From Proteobacteria bacterium UBA1673 (GTDB taxonomy: Bacteria > Pseudomonadota > Gammaproteobacteria > Comchoanobacterales > Comchoanobacteraceae): 15,104 bases of DNA. Each line of letters starts with the position of its first letter. Within the stretch, counting starts at the first letter, position 1. The stretch spans positions 1 to 15,104 of the forward strand of contig DCKN01000010.1 in assembly GCA_002320385.1 (NCBI GenBank), read 5' to 3'. This document shows, in pieces, positions 1-6,946 of this stretch. A model generated the notes under the pieces. The model worked only from the letters and a program-made list of their open reading frames with translations. It did no database searches and was not told the origin of the DNA. The position numbers were made by a program, and so were the translations under genes.

Positions 1-25
1 TTTCAACTTCAGGTAACTCAGGCAT
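1..25 (-). CDS. mutM: Formamidopyrimidine-DNA glycosylase, N-terminal 8 codons (partial)
   Basis: Read on the minus strand from the ATG at 25-23, the eight visible codons give MPELPEVE. This is the near-invariant start of Fpg/MutM, the base-excision repair enzyme that removes 8-oxoguanine and formamidopyrimidines. In that family Pro2 is the catalytic nucleophile and Glu3 assists; both are visible here. The gene runs off the left edge, so nothing else can be checked. There is no obvious Shine-Dalgarno sequence in front of the ATG, but a strong promoter lies 25 bp upstream (50-79). In many gammaproteobacteria mutM directly follows rpmB-rpmG; here those genes are on the same strand about 8.9 kb upstream. 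The only close alternative is the related endonuclease VIII (Nei), which starts differently (MPEGPE). Confidence 0.85.
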
Positions 26-49
26 GAGATAATACGCTTATTTTTGTGC

Positions 50-79
50 ATTATAACACGCTATGATGAACGCTTACAA
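50..79 (-). promoter_or_regulatory. Predicted sigma70 promoter of mutM (extended -10)
   Basis: On the minus strand a perfect -10 hexamer TATAAT (55-50) is preceded by TG one base upstream, giving the extended -10 TGTTATAAT (58-50). A weaker -35, TTGTAA (79-74), lies 18 bp further upstream. The predicted transcript would start near 43, giving a leader of about 18 nt before the mutM ATG. The -35 end touches the 79-99 inverted repeat. Confidence 0.65.
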
Positions 80-99
80 TGATCGCAGCCAACGATCAT
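79..99. repeat. 7-bp inverted repeat next to the mutM -35
   Basis: ATGATCG (79-85) and CGATCAT (93-99) are perfect inverted arms separated by 7 nt. The left arm overlaps the last base of the predicted mutM -35. It has no T-run on either side, so it does not look like an intrinsic terminator. An operator or an mRNA/DNA hairpin is possible; no regulator can be named. Confidence 0.4.
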
Positions 100-118
100 A
101 CATGGCTATCTTGTCGGA

Positions 119-149
119 GTGCCAATGCATCATGGTGTGGCACACACCA
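119..149. repeat. Two overlapping inverted repeats that cannot both fold
   Basis: TGGTGTG (133-139) pairs with CACACCA (143-149) around a 3-nt loop. The overlapping GTGCCA (119-124) pairs with TGGCAC (138-143) around 13 nt. The two stems share 138-143 and are mutually exclusive. The site lies between the stop of the Cys-rich gene (279) and mutM, both on the minus strand. No T-tract follows, so it is not a standard terminator. Confidence 0.35.
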
Positions 150-278
150 CAGCGATACAAGAATAAAGAGTCATACAAAAAGTGTTATCTGATGTGATAC
201 ACAACATGATACTTTGAGTAAAAGTCCGACGGTTAGTAGTTCGCTTTAATCCTAGATGAATAAAAATCAGCGTATTGA

Positions 279-1040
279 TTACTCTTGGTCATAGTAGTCA
301 CGTCTTCGTTGGTAGCGTCTATTAATGCGTCTTGCCTCCCCTCGTTCTTCTTGGCGATTGTTTTCTTGAACAGTAGTCTGCTGCTCTTCTGTCTGAGTAT
401 GTTTTTCTGAAGACGAGCCTACCACATTGCCGTCGGCATCATAGGGGCACGCAGAGCGATTTGCATGTGTTAATGCTTGCGGCTGATTGCCTTCCCATCG
501 TTTAGGGTCATAGCAGCGAGGTAGAGCACTGTCTAAAAGTTGCTTAGCTACTTGGCAATAAAGCGTTGGTTTTCCAGCATGGATCGGCCAAACACAGATA
601 CCATTTTCATATTTATATCCACGCATACAATAATGCTTCGCTTGCGCGTGAGTTATGCAATTTATCGTTTTTGTCTGCATTGGTGCGGCGCTTTTAGCTA
701 ACAGGGCCAAGGGAATACCAACACAAGAAGCCTGGGCATCGGTACCACAACACGAGACCGTTGCGTCACGATCATACTGTGGCAAATGACAATGTTGATT
801 GGTCTTACTGATGCAGATAAGGTTAGCATAATACTCGGAACCCGAGCCGCAACATGTGCCACAAAATGCATGATTGGCAATACCGTCAGCACAGCATGCA
901 TCACACCAGCTATCATTAGGAGAAAAGCTATTATCTAGCGGCGGAATCGTATCCCAGGCACAACGATCCTGCGCAAATAGAGAAGAGCAAAGCGTAACAA
1001 GTAAAACGCCAACCATACGGAAAATGAATTGAAATTGCAT
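279..1040 (-). CDS. Exported cysteine-rich protein of unknown function
   Basis: This 253-residue protein begins with a typical signal peptide: a short N-terminal region with one Arg, a hydrophobic core at residues 9-19 and a likely cleavage after LFA at residue 23. The predicted mature part has 18 cysteines, an even number that suits disulfide bonding. They include two CxxCC motifs (residues 46-50 and 60-64), a CC pair at 97-98 and several spaced single Cys up to residue 198. From about residue 205 the chain becomes a charged, Gln/Glu/Arg-rich tail ending in an arginine cluster (RRYQRRR). I chose the ATG at 1040 because GGAGG lies 7 nt upstream (1052-1048); an in-frame TTG at 1064 has no comparable ribosome binding site and would put extra residues before the signal peptide. 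I recognise no family. It is probably periplasmic or secreted. Confidence 0.8.
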   Translation of the reverse strand: MQFQFIFRMVGVLLVTLCSSLFAQDRCAWDTIPPLDNSFSPNDSWCDACCADGIANHAFCGTCCGSGSEYYANLICISKTNQHCHLPQYDRDATVSCCGTDAQASCVGIPLALLAKSAAPMQTKTINCITHAQAKHYCMRGYKYENGICVWPIHAGKPTLYCQVAKQLLDSALPRCYDPKRWEGNQPQALTHANRSACPYDADGNVVGSSSEKHTQTEEQQTTVQENNRQEERGEARRINRRYQRRRDYYDQE

Positions 1041-1380
1041 TTGGTGGCCTCCGCTGCTTACCAAGAGTAATTGAGATCAACACATGCTTTATACTAACTG
1101 ATGATGAATATCCTGTAAAGACGACATGTAGGGCTAATTAATAAAGAAAAGCATGCATCTCGATATGATTTTAACCACAAGCAAACAAATTTCGTTGATA
1201 GAATAAATGGGTCATTAACAACCAAAAAATAGCCCTTCGAAAAAAGAAAAGATCAAATGACAGAAGCGCGCCAAGAGATAAATCATGGTATATCAGAATA
1301 ATATAGAAACATATGGATAAAAATCGTGCAGAAAATACCTTTTATAGACTATAAAACTAGCGAAGTAATTGGGTGAAAAA
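1041..1380. other. Divergent intergenic region of 340 bp
   Basis: This AT-rich region separates the minus-strand Cys-rich gene from the plus-strand membrane-protein gene. It contains the predicted minus-strand promoter at 1091-1119. A plus-strand TATAAA at 1350-1355 could be the -10 of the membrane-protein gene, but the hexamer 17 bp upstream (TGCAGA) is a poor -35. I see no RNA gene and no credible small ORF; the longest ATG ORF checked by eye has 17 codons and no ribosome binding site. Confidence 0.6.
1091..1119 (-). promoter_or_regulatory. Predicted promoter of the Cys-rich exported protein
   Basis: On the minus strand TTTACA (1119-1114) and TAGTAT (1096-1091) are separated by exactly 17 bp. 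They match the sigma70 consensus at 5 of 6 and 4 of 6 positions. The resulting leader would be about 45 nt and contains the GGAGG ribosome binding site at 1052-1048. Confidence 0.55.
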
Positions 1381-2913
1381 ATGGCAGAAGCCAAGACCGG
1401 TGATAAGCAAGACAGCATTGCATTAGAAAATGATACAAAAAGTTATCTTCATGATGAAGACTTAGCGCTATTTGATCACCATTTCTACTGGCAATACGAT
1501 GATCTTTTCGTTCGTATCAAAAATGAAATGGCTGCTGTAGAGCGGTGTCTTGAACATTTGCAAATAGACAAAGATCATTGTGATAAAGATGTCCTCAATG
1601 CACTTCAACAGCGATTAGATCGTCTGAAAAAAATACAAATCATACTCAACGACAGAAGTTTAGATGATTTCAAAGAAATCATCTATCCGATGGCTAAATT
1701 TGTACCAGCATTGGCTCTATTTGGGGCTGGAGGATTGAGTATTGTGATCGGGCCAGTTTTTGCATGTCTATTTGCTGTTGCATTTCTTACCAGTAATCTT
1801 TACTTGAAGGGTAAAAAGAGCAAGCTAAACATACATTTCGGCATAGCGTCAACCATTCAAACCACCGCAGTAATCCTAGCAGTATTATCAATTTCAGGAC
1901 TATTAGTTGTTAATCCTGGGGTGATCGCAGGACTGGTTGCTGTCGGGGGGACATGGTTATTTTGTGCGGCGGTATTCCGAGGTGGTGAGCGACAAAAAGA
2001 AGCCAGAGACGTGAAGCTCTCTGCCATCGACAAAAATATGCAATCTTTTTACAACCAGTTACAGGATACTCAACAAAAAATCAGATCATGGTCAATGAGT
2101 GCATTGGCAAGTGAAAAAGATTATACGAGAATGGATGTACTCATAGACAGGCAGTTGTCTCAATCGATGCTTTCAATCAACGCTAAGAGTCTAGAGGACC
2201 GTTTTAATATCAGCGAAAAAGATGCAGAAATAATCATGATCGACATACAAAAACTGAAACTGTTTTACGATGGCTATGCATATTACTGTCAAGATTATGA
2301 AAATTTACTACGAACAGTGAAGAATCCATTTGAAAAATCCAATAGAGTATCTGATCTGAAGAAAATACAGTCACATGCTAATCAGTTGCAATCAACTTGC
2401 ACACGATTTACTGCATGCGCAAACAGAATCAATCAAAAAGCTGAGGACACCAAGGAAAATATCACCTTTGTGATGAGGCGCGATATGCCTTGGATCTTAA
2501 CAAATATCCCTTTGATCATTCTGACGGCACTAACGCTACCATTAATCGGCGGGGCAGTTCTCGGCGCACCATTATTATTATCCCCTTATGGGTTGATGAT
2601 AGTGGGCGGTGTTGCATGTGTTGTTGCTTTGATTTCCTTATGTTTTTATGGTTTAGAAAAATATCGATCGCATAAACGTACAGTCCGCGATGCAGAGACA
2701 CAAAAACGAAATGAGCTTCTAGATCTCCATCTTGGTCAAAGTAAAAGTCCATCAGTTTCCGAAACACTCAGAAGGAAGTCTAAAAAAGTTCCCATGCTGA
2801 TAAGCCCTAAAGAAGCTGAAAAATATATTCATAAAATAGATAAACCGCCCGAAGTAGGCGTCAAAAATACGACTGAAGAGCAAAAAAATAGAAATAAAGA
2901 CCAGAAAGCATAA
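1381..2913 (+). CDS. Unknown multi-span membrane protein with cytosolic helical segments
   Basis: This 510-residue protein is not one I recognise. Residues 1-100 are hydrophilic and largely helical, with a likely coiled coil around 45-90. A first membrane module at about 105-142 and 157-199 could hold four spans. Residues 200-368 are a long hydrophilic helical region. A second module at about 371-424 holds two further spans. A Lys-rich tail of about 85 residues ends the protein. There is no cleavable signal peptide. I chose the ATG at 1381 with GGGTG just upstream; an in-frame TTG at 1369 would add only four residues (MGEK). The gene stands alone, divergent from the Cys-rich gene. It could be a structural inner-membrane protein or a secreted protein that inserts in a host membrane; the sequence does not decide between them. 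Confidence 0.8.
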   Translation: MAEAKTGDKQDSIALENDTKSYLHDEDLALFDHHFYWQYDDLFVRIKNEMAAVERCLEHLQIDKDHCDKDVLNALQQRLDRLKKIQIILNDRSLDDFKEIIYPMAKFVPALALFGAGGLSIVIGPVFACLFAVAFLTSNLYLKGKKSKLNIHFGIASTIQTTAVILAVLSISGLLVVNPGVIAGLVAVGGTWLFCAAVFRGGERQKEARDVKLSAIDKNMQSFYNQLQDTQQKIRSWSMSALASEKDYTRMDVLIDRQLSQSMLSINAKSLEDRFNISEKDAEIIMIDIQKLKLFYDGYAYYCQDYENLLRTVKNPFEKSNRVSDLKKIQSHANQLQSTCTRFTACANRINQKAEDTKENITFVMRRDMPWILTNIPLIILTALTLPLIGGAVLGAPLLLSPYGLMIVGGVACVVALISLCFYGLEKYRSHKRTVRDAETQKRNELLDLHLGQSKSPSVSETLRRKSKKVPMLISPKEAEKYIHKIDKPPEVGVKNTTEEQKNRNKDQKA

Positions 2914-2918
2914 TAAAG

Positions 2919-2946
2919 ATGACCTAACGTCATCATGAGCTATAAT
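2919..2946 (+). promoter_or_regulatory. Predicted promoter of ubiK-comM
   Basis: A perfect TATAAT (2941-2946) follows ATGACC (2919-2924, 4 of 6 matches to TTGACA) by 16 bp. It would give a leader of about 105 nt before the ubiK ATG at 3059. The -35 lies inside a 6-bp inverted repeat (GATGAC 2918-2923 / GTCATC 2929-2934) just after the upstream gene's stop. A weaker alternative nearer to ubiK is TTGAGG (3001-3006) with TACCAT (3024-3029). Confidence 0.45.
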
Positions 2947-3058
2947 TAAGGCATCGCGTATTTCAAAGCCAGGCAACTTGATAGAGTTGCGCGAACGGTA
3001 TTGAGGCAAAGGCAACATTATCATACCATAGAACGATCAGTTACAAATAAGGTTACCC

Positions 3059-3322
3059 ATGGAGAATTTTCTAAATGAGTTTATGGACGAGTTTCAAAAA
3101 AACATTCCGCCGGCGTTGAGTGAACTTAAAGATACCGTCGATGCGCATGTCCGCTCGACAGCTGAGACCATTATAAAAAAAATGGATCTGGTATCTCGGG
3201 AGGAGTTTGACACGCAGTTATTACTATTGAGACGTTCCCGTGAAAAGCTATCCGACCTGGAGAAAAAGATTGAGGACCTAAGCAAGCGTTTGCGAGATAG
3301 TGATACACTCAGCGAGTCTTAG
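3059..3322 (+). CDS. ubiK: Ubiquinone biosynthesis accessory factor UbiK (BMFP/YqiC family)
   Basis: This 87-residue protein has the layout of the UbiK/YqiC family. An amphipathic N-terminal segment (MENFLNEFMDEFQKNIPPAL) is followed by a linker region with DLVSREEFDTQ, then a C-terminal leucine-heptad coiled coil (about residues 55-80, RSREKLSDLEKKIEDL). In Escherichia coli the trimeric protein helps the soluble ubiquinone-synthesis complex, with UbiJ, in aerobic growth. Length and motifs are typical. The ATG at 3059 has AAGG six nt upstream (3049-3052). The stop is only three nt before the comM ATG, so the two genes are almost certainly cotranscribed. The same neighbourhood is, as far as I recall, common in gammaproteobacteria. 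Confidence 0.88.
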   Translation: MENFLNEFMDEFQKNIPPALSELKDTVDAHVRSTAETIIKKMDLVSREEFDTQLLLLRRSREKLSDLEKKIEDLSKRLRDSDTLSES

Positions 3323-3325
3323 ATT

Positions 3326-4885
3326 ATGGTTGCGAGCAGCGCAAGTAAACAGCGAATTTGTAACGCTGTCATTAATACTTTTGTACAAGATCAGCTATCT
3401 ATTCAGTTAGTTGAAGTTGAAGTGTGCGTTTCATCAGGTATACCAACTTTTCAGGTGGTAGGCTTGGCAGAAAAGGCAGTAAAAGAGAGTCGGGAGCGCG
3501 TAAGAGCAGCAATTATGAATAGCGGTTATGCATTTCCCTTGCGAAAAATTCTCGTTAATTTATCACCTGCTGATTTACCAAAAGCAGGAGGATACTTTGA
3601 TCTACCAATTGCATTAGCAATTTTAATTGCCTCAGGACAAGTAAAAAAAAGCGCTTGTTTAGCGCCGGTTATTTGGGCGGGAGAGTTAAGCTTATTGGGG
3701 CGAATCACCGGGAAAGATCTATATGCTTTTGCCGTCGCTGCATATCGAGAAAACAAATTAATTGTCTTACCCTATGAAACAAAGCTGCCTGGTCTTCTAC
3801 GCACGCATCGTGTCTATCAAATTCACGCACTAAGAGACGCGGTCGAATTAGTGCAGAAAAAAGAATGGGCTTGTACCGGTGAATCAGTGATGACGATACC
3901 AACAGCACGAAATAGCTTGCCCGACATATCTTGTGTCGAAGGGAGAGAGTGGGAAAAAATGGTCATGATGATTGCTGCCTCCGGTGGGCATCATTTGCTC
4001 CTACAGGGACCACCAGGCGTTGGTAAGACATTACTTGCACAGTGTTTTGCCAACTTATTACCTGAGCTGTCTTTAGAAAAAACACTTGATGTTGCAATGA
4101 TTTACAGCTGGACAGGTCAGGCGCGACTCGAGAGTTCTGCGCCTCTTCGCATGCCTCATCATCATATAACCCCTTCAGCATTACTCGGAGGAGGGGTGCC
4201 CTTCATGCCTGGAGAAATCAGCTTGGCACATCATGGGGTATTATTTTTAGACGAGATTACAGAGTATAAGCATGGGCTTTTAGATCAGCTAAGAGAGGCG
4301 CTGGTACATGGGATGGTACATATTTCTCGCGCAGCAAGAAAAATAACTGTCGATGCAAAATTTCAGCTGATTGTAGCAATGAATCCATGCCCCTGTGGTA
4401 ATTTAGGAAGTGTACATGGCTGTATCTGTGGTCATCTTGAGATTAAACGTCATCGAAAAAATCTATCAGGCCCATTTTTAGATCGTATTGATATGGGTAT
4501 AACTCTGGAGAAGAGCCAAGATAAAATGCCCACCATGGCAAATTTAATTTGTCCAGAGTGGAAGAGTGCATTCAATGCTTTATCATGCAGCAAAAAACTC
4601 AAGGCATGCGTCAAAGCGACTCAGGATAAGCAAATCAAACGACAGCACTGTTTAAATCGAGATTTATCTTGGCAGGCGTGCCAGGCACTTGTTGTCAAAG
4701 CCAGTCATGATGATGCAAATTTCTCAAAAGTTGAAAGCCGCTTAGGTCTACATGGACGAGGTTGGCAAAAAACCATTAGAGTAGCGCAAACTATTGCTGA
4801 TTGTGAAGGCGACGACATCATGCGACCAAGGCACCTAGACTTAGCAAGTCATTTATCATCGCATCGAAATATAGGAAATTTATGA
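3326..4885 (+). CDS. comM: ComM/YifB family AAA+ ATPase (Mg-chelatase-like)
   Basis: This 519-residue protein matches the usual length of ComM/YifB. The N-terminal Lon-protease-like domain shows VVGLAEKAVKESRERVRAAI (44-63), NLSPADLPKAGGYFDLPIAL (78-97) and GEL at 119-121. The AAA+ core has Walker A GPPGVGKT (228-235), GEISLAHHGVLFLDE with Walker B (296-310) and the family motif MNPCPCG (352-358) followed by another Cys pair (C366, C368). The segment GPFLDRID (382-389) carries the expected arginine finger region. In Vibrio and Haemophilus ComM is a hexameric helicase that aids branch migration during natural transformation; no other competence gene is visible here. It starts 3 nt after ubiK, with no good Shine-Dalgarno sequence, so translational coupling is likely. 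Confidence 0.92.
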   Translation: MVASSASKQRICNAVINTFVQDQLSIQLVEVEVCVSSGIPTFQVVGLAEKAVKESRERVRAAIMNSGYAFPLRKILVNLSPADLPKAGGYFDLPIALAILIASGQVKKSACLAPVIWAGELSLLGRITGKDLYAFAVAAYRENKLIVLPYETKLPGLLRTHRVYQIHALRDAVELVQKKEWACTGESVMTIPTARNSLPDISCVEGREWEKMVMMIAASGGHHLLLQGPPGVGKTLLAQCFANLLPELSLEKTLDVAMIYSWTGQARLESSAPLRMPHHHITPSALLGGGVPFMPGEISLAHHGVLFLDEITEYKHGLLDQLREALVHGMVHISRAARKITVDAKFQLIVAMNPCPCGNLGSVHGCICGHLEIKRHRKNLSGPFLDRIDMGITLEKSQDKMPTMANLICPEWKSAFNALSCSKKLKACVKATQDKQIKRQHCLNRDLSWQACQALVVKASHDDANFSKVESRLGLHGRGWQKTIRVAQTIADCEGDDIMRPRHLDLASHLSSHRNIGNL

Positions 4886-4977
4886 TTGAAATGGTATTTG
4901 ACGTCTATGGAATGCCAAGTAAACAATTAAAAAATAAGGCTTATCAAGCCAACTTCCTTATATCATCTAAGTTTTAA
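4882..4977 (+). CDS. Possible 31-residue ORF overlapping the comM stop
   Basis: An ATG overlaps the comM stop in the arrangement ATGA (4882-4885), and AGGA lies about 6 nt upstream inside comM. The frame stays open for 31 codons: MIEMVFDVYG at the start and ANFLISSKF at the end. This is the geometry of a translationally coupled gene. Against it, the ORF is short, has no recognisable family, runs through the predicted minus-strand terminator and overlaps the stop of the convergent gene at 4974. It may be chance. Confidence 0.22.
   Translation: MIEMVFDVYGMPSKQLKNKAYQANFLISSKF
4927..4950 (-). terminator. Predicted intrinsic terminator of the 623-residue coiled-coil gene
   Basis: Read on the minus strand, GGCTT (4950-4946), a 3-nt loop and AAGCC (4942-4938) are followed by TTATTTTTTAA (4937-4927). 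This is a short GC-rich hairpin with a T-run, 24 nt after the stop codon of the minus-strand gene. The stem is only 5 bp, so efficiency is uncertain. On the plus strand no T-run follows, so it would not act well on comM transcripts. Confidence 0.6.
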
Positions 4978-6845
4978 ATAGGCTCGAGTGCAGTCCTATG
5001 CGCTACAGCAGGCCAAGGTCCGCGATTTGAAAGCTCTTGTCTTTGCTGTGGTGGTTGAGCATCGGCGCTCTGTAGCGGCGCGGTGTCACTTCGAGAGGCT
5101 TGATTTGGTATGAATGATGAATACCATCGCGCAGCAATTTGCAGACCAAACCAGCCTGTATAGGCCGTAAAAGTACTTTGCTGGGTATCCTGAGATTTGC
5201 CAAGCGATTTTATCGAGTCATAAATAAACTCATAGGTCGATTGAGCTGACGCAGCATAGATTTGTCGAGCAAACAAGTAGACCCCTCCAATAGCGACGGC
5301 AGTCATGGCAATATCAATCGCTAAAACCCATGTAGCCGGGTTGTACAATGTAAAAATGGCCCATAGCCAAAGTTGTCGCCACGCATATGTGCATAGGCTT
5401 CCCCCTAGCGCAAGCAAGCATGACGCTTTAAAAATACGCGATGAATAGCCTTTTTTATTTACAAAAGACCAGGGGATATGTTTCCTACGGGCCTCATTTC
5501 GACAAGCTTCCTTATCAAAGCTAAGAATCAATTTTTGAAAAACAAGCGTTTCCTCGGGCAACGGAGATAAAGTCGGTTTTACAGGCCAGCTATCTGGTCG
5601 TGGAAAAGCGGGTCGAGAAACAGATCGACAGTCGTTCATACGAGTATTTAACTGGAGATATTTTGAGAATTGCTGCAATATTTCTTTAGCCAATGCTTCG
5701 TAGTTGAGTTGGGGGCTTAAGGCAAAACTCGATTGATATAAATCATGAGTAGTAATTGGATTGATATTATTAAGATCAGCGATTAAGCGTTTTTTGAGGG
5801 TAATCGATGTTTTCAGAGAAGAGATTTGTTTGCCAAGTATAGATAGATTAGCCGAGTGGTCAGACTTCATTTTTTCAAAAGCGCGAATTAAAGCTTCAAT
5901 ACTACATTGTCCAAATTGACCAATAGCACCATCAGGCAATGGCGGTATTATTGGTGCCTGCGGTTCTAAAGGGCGTTGAGGTGCTTGAAAGACAATGCTT
6001 TTTTTAAGTTCGTTGATTTCATTTTCAAGTGCCACACGTCTCGTCTTTAGGCCATATACACCACGTGCACGCGCTGTGGCAGATGCATGAGACGATGATT
6101 TGACATTAATTTGGTGATTAATTTCACTCAATTCAGCATTGATTATTTCTATTCTTGAGAGTGTTGCGTTCAAGATACGATTGCGTTTCTCCTTTTCTGG
6201 TTCGCTGTGCCATACTTGATAAGTGACTAAATCTTGATCGTAGGTTTTTTTCTCGCGGAGATACGCTGCTGAATCAAGCTTGTACTTATGGTAGGCATTC
6301 ACAAAAACATCAATTGCATTCATGAGTGGAGGATTGTATTCTTGCACTGCTTTTTGTTGTTGACTTTCATAAGAATTAATCTGGTTTTTGCAGCTATTGA
6401 TTTCATGTTGTAGTCCAATCAAGACTTGATCCTTTTGCGCGTAGGCGTTTAGACAAACAGTTTTTTGAGACTCAAGTTTCGCCTGTAATTGAGAAAGTTT
6501 AGACTGCGCGTTATCATAGTTCAGCCATGCGTCGTATCGACTTTGTGTTTGACGATTAGCGGTAGCTATTAAGTCTCGCTCTTTATTGATACGATTTAGT
6601 GCCTGACGGCATGTCATGCTTTCTGTGTTTTGCTGGCAATTAGATCGCTCAACTGTGGAGGCATCTGCGTCAATTATTAGAGGTGTTGTGATATCGTCGC
6701 AAAGACCATTTAATTGTCTCAATTGATGTGCACCGATTTTGATAATATCATTATCAATATGAATTTCAGGCGTAGATTTCGCCGTATTCAGTTGGTAGCC
6801 GTTTGCAGAGTTTTGGCGTAGAATCTCGTTGAAGTGAATCGACAT
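4974..6845 (-). CDS. Unknown coiled-coil protein with C-terminal membrane hairpin
   Basis: This 623-residue protein has no family I recognise. Residues 1-80 are polar. Residues about 80-165 and 218-285 look like long coiled coils rich in Gln, Asn, Leu and Lys. A proline segment (287-305, with PQRPLEPQAPIIPPLP) separates them from another helical stretch (315-358). A second proline-rich linker spans about 411-430. Two or three hydrophobic segments lie at about 470-500 and 503-528, followed by a polar Gln/Pro-rich tail (580-623). There is no N-terminal signal peptide. The ATG at 6845 has TAGGA upstream at about 9 nt spacing. The gene has its own promoter (6871-6899) and a terminator (4927-4950), so it is a single-gene unit. 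The layout resembles tail-anchored or hairpin-anchored effectors of intracellular bacteria, but also cell-envelope scaffold proteins; I cannot choose. Confidence 0.8.
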   Translation of the reverse strand: MSIHFNEILRQNSANGYQLNTAKSTPEIHIDNDIIKIGAHQLRQLNGLCDDITTPLIIDADASTVERSNCQQNTESMTCRQALNRINKERDLIATANRQTQSRYDAWLNYDNAQSKLSQLQAKLESQKTVCLNAYAQKDQVLIGLQHEINSCKNQINSYESQQQKAVQEYNPPLMNAIDVFVNAYHKYKLDSAAYLREKKTYDQDLVTYQVWHSEPEKEKRNRILNATLSRIEIINAELSEINHQINVKSSSHASATARARGVYGLKTRRVALENEINELKKSIVFQAPQRPLEPQAPIIPPLPDGAIGQFGQCSIEALIRAFEKMKSDHSANLSILGKQISSLKTSITLKKRLIADLNNINPITTHDLYQSSFALSPQLNYEALAKEILQQFSKYLQLNTRMNDCRSVSRPAFPRPDSWPVKPTLSPLPEETLVFQKLILSFDKEACRNEARRKHIPWSFVNKKGYSSRIFKASCLLALGGSLCTYAWRQLWLWAIFTLYNPATWVLAIDIAMTAVAIGGVYLFARQIYAASAQSTYEFIYDSIKSLGKSQDTQQSTFTAYTGWFGLQIAARWYSSFIPNQASRSDTAPLQSADAQPPQQRQELSNRGPWPAVAHRTALEPI

Positions 6846-6870
6846 GATTAATTATCCTAATTTTTTTGAT

Positions 6871-6899
6871 ATATTATCACTAATTGTTCGGTGGGTCAA
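6871..6899 (-). promoter_or_regulatory. Predicted strong sigma70 promoter of the 623-residue protein gene
   Basis: On the minus strand TTGACC (6899-6894, 5 of 6) and TAATAT (6876-6871, 4 of 6) are separated by exactly 17 bp. The leader would be about 20 nt and includes the ribosome binding site TAGGA. It lies in the gap after the stop of the upstream same-strand gene (6947), so the two genes are probably transcribed separately. Confidence 0.68.
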
Positions 6900-6946
6900 G
6901 TTGATTGTCATTTAGGATGATAATAAGGAGTATTAGATTTATGATT

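Noticed and set aside
698..916. 72-codon ORF inside the Cys-rich gene, same strand, other frame
   Set aside because: It lies wholly within a gene with a good signal peptide and ribosome binding site; its His/Val/Ile-rich content is typical of a frame shadow.
1041..1064. Upstream TTG start adding eight residues to the Cys-rich protein
   Set aside because: The ATG at 1040 has a GGAGG 7 nt upstream and places the signal peptide at the very N-terminus.
2918..2934. Terminator after the 510-residue protein gene
   Set aside because: GATGAC-N5-GTCATC forms a hairpin but no T-run follows; it overlaps a better explained promoter.
2516..3024. Minus-strand ORFs over the end of the 510-residue gene and the gap before ubiK
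   Set aside because: They are antisense to a convincing coding frame, have Phe/Ser-rich low-complexity translations and no ribosome binding site.
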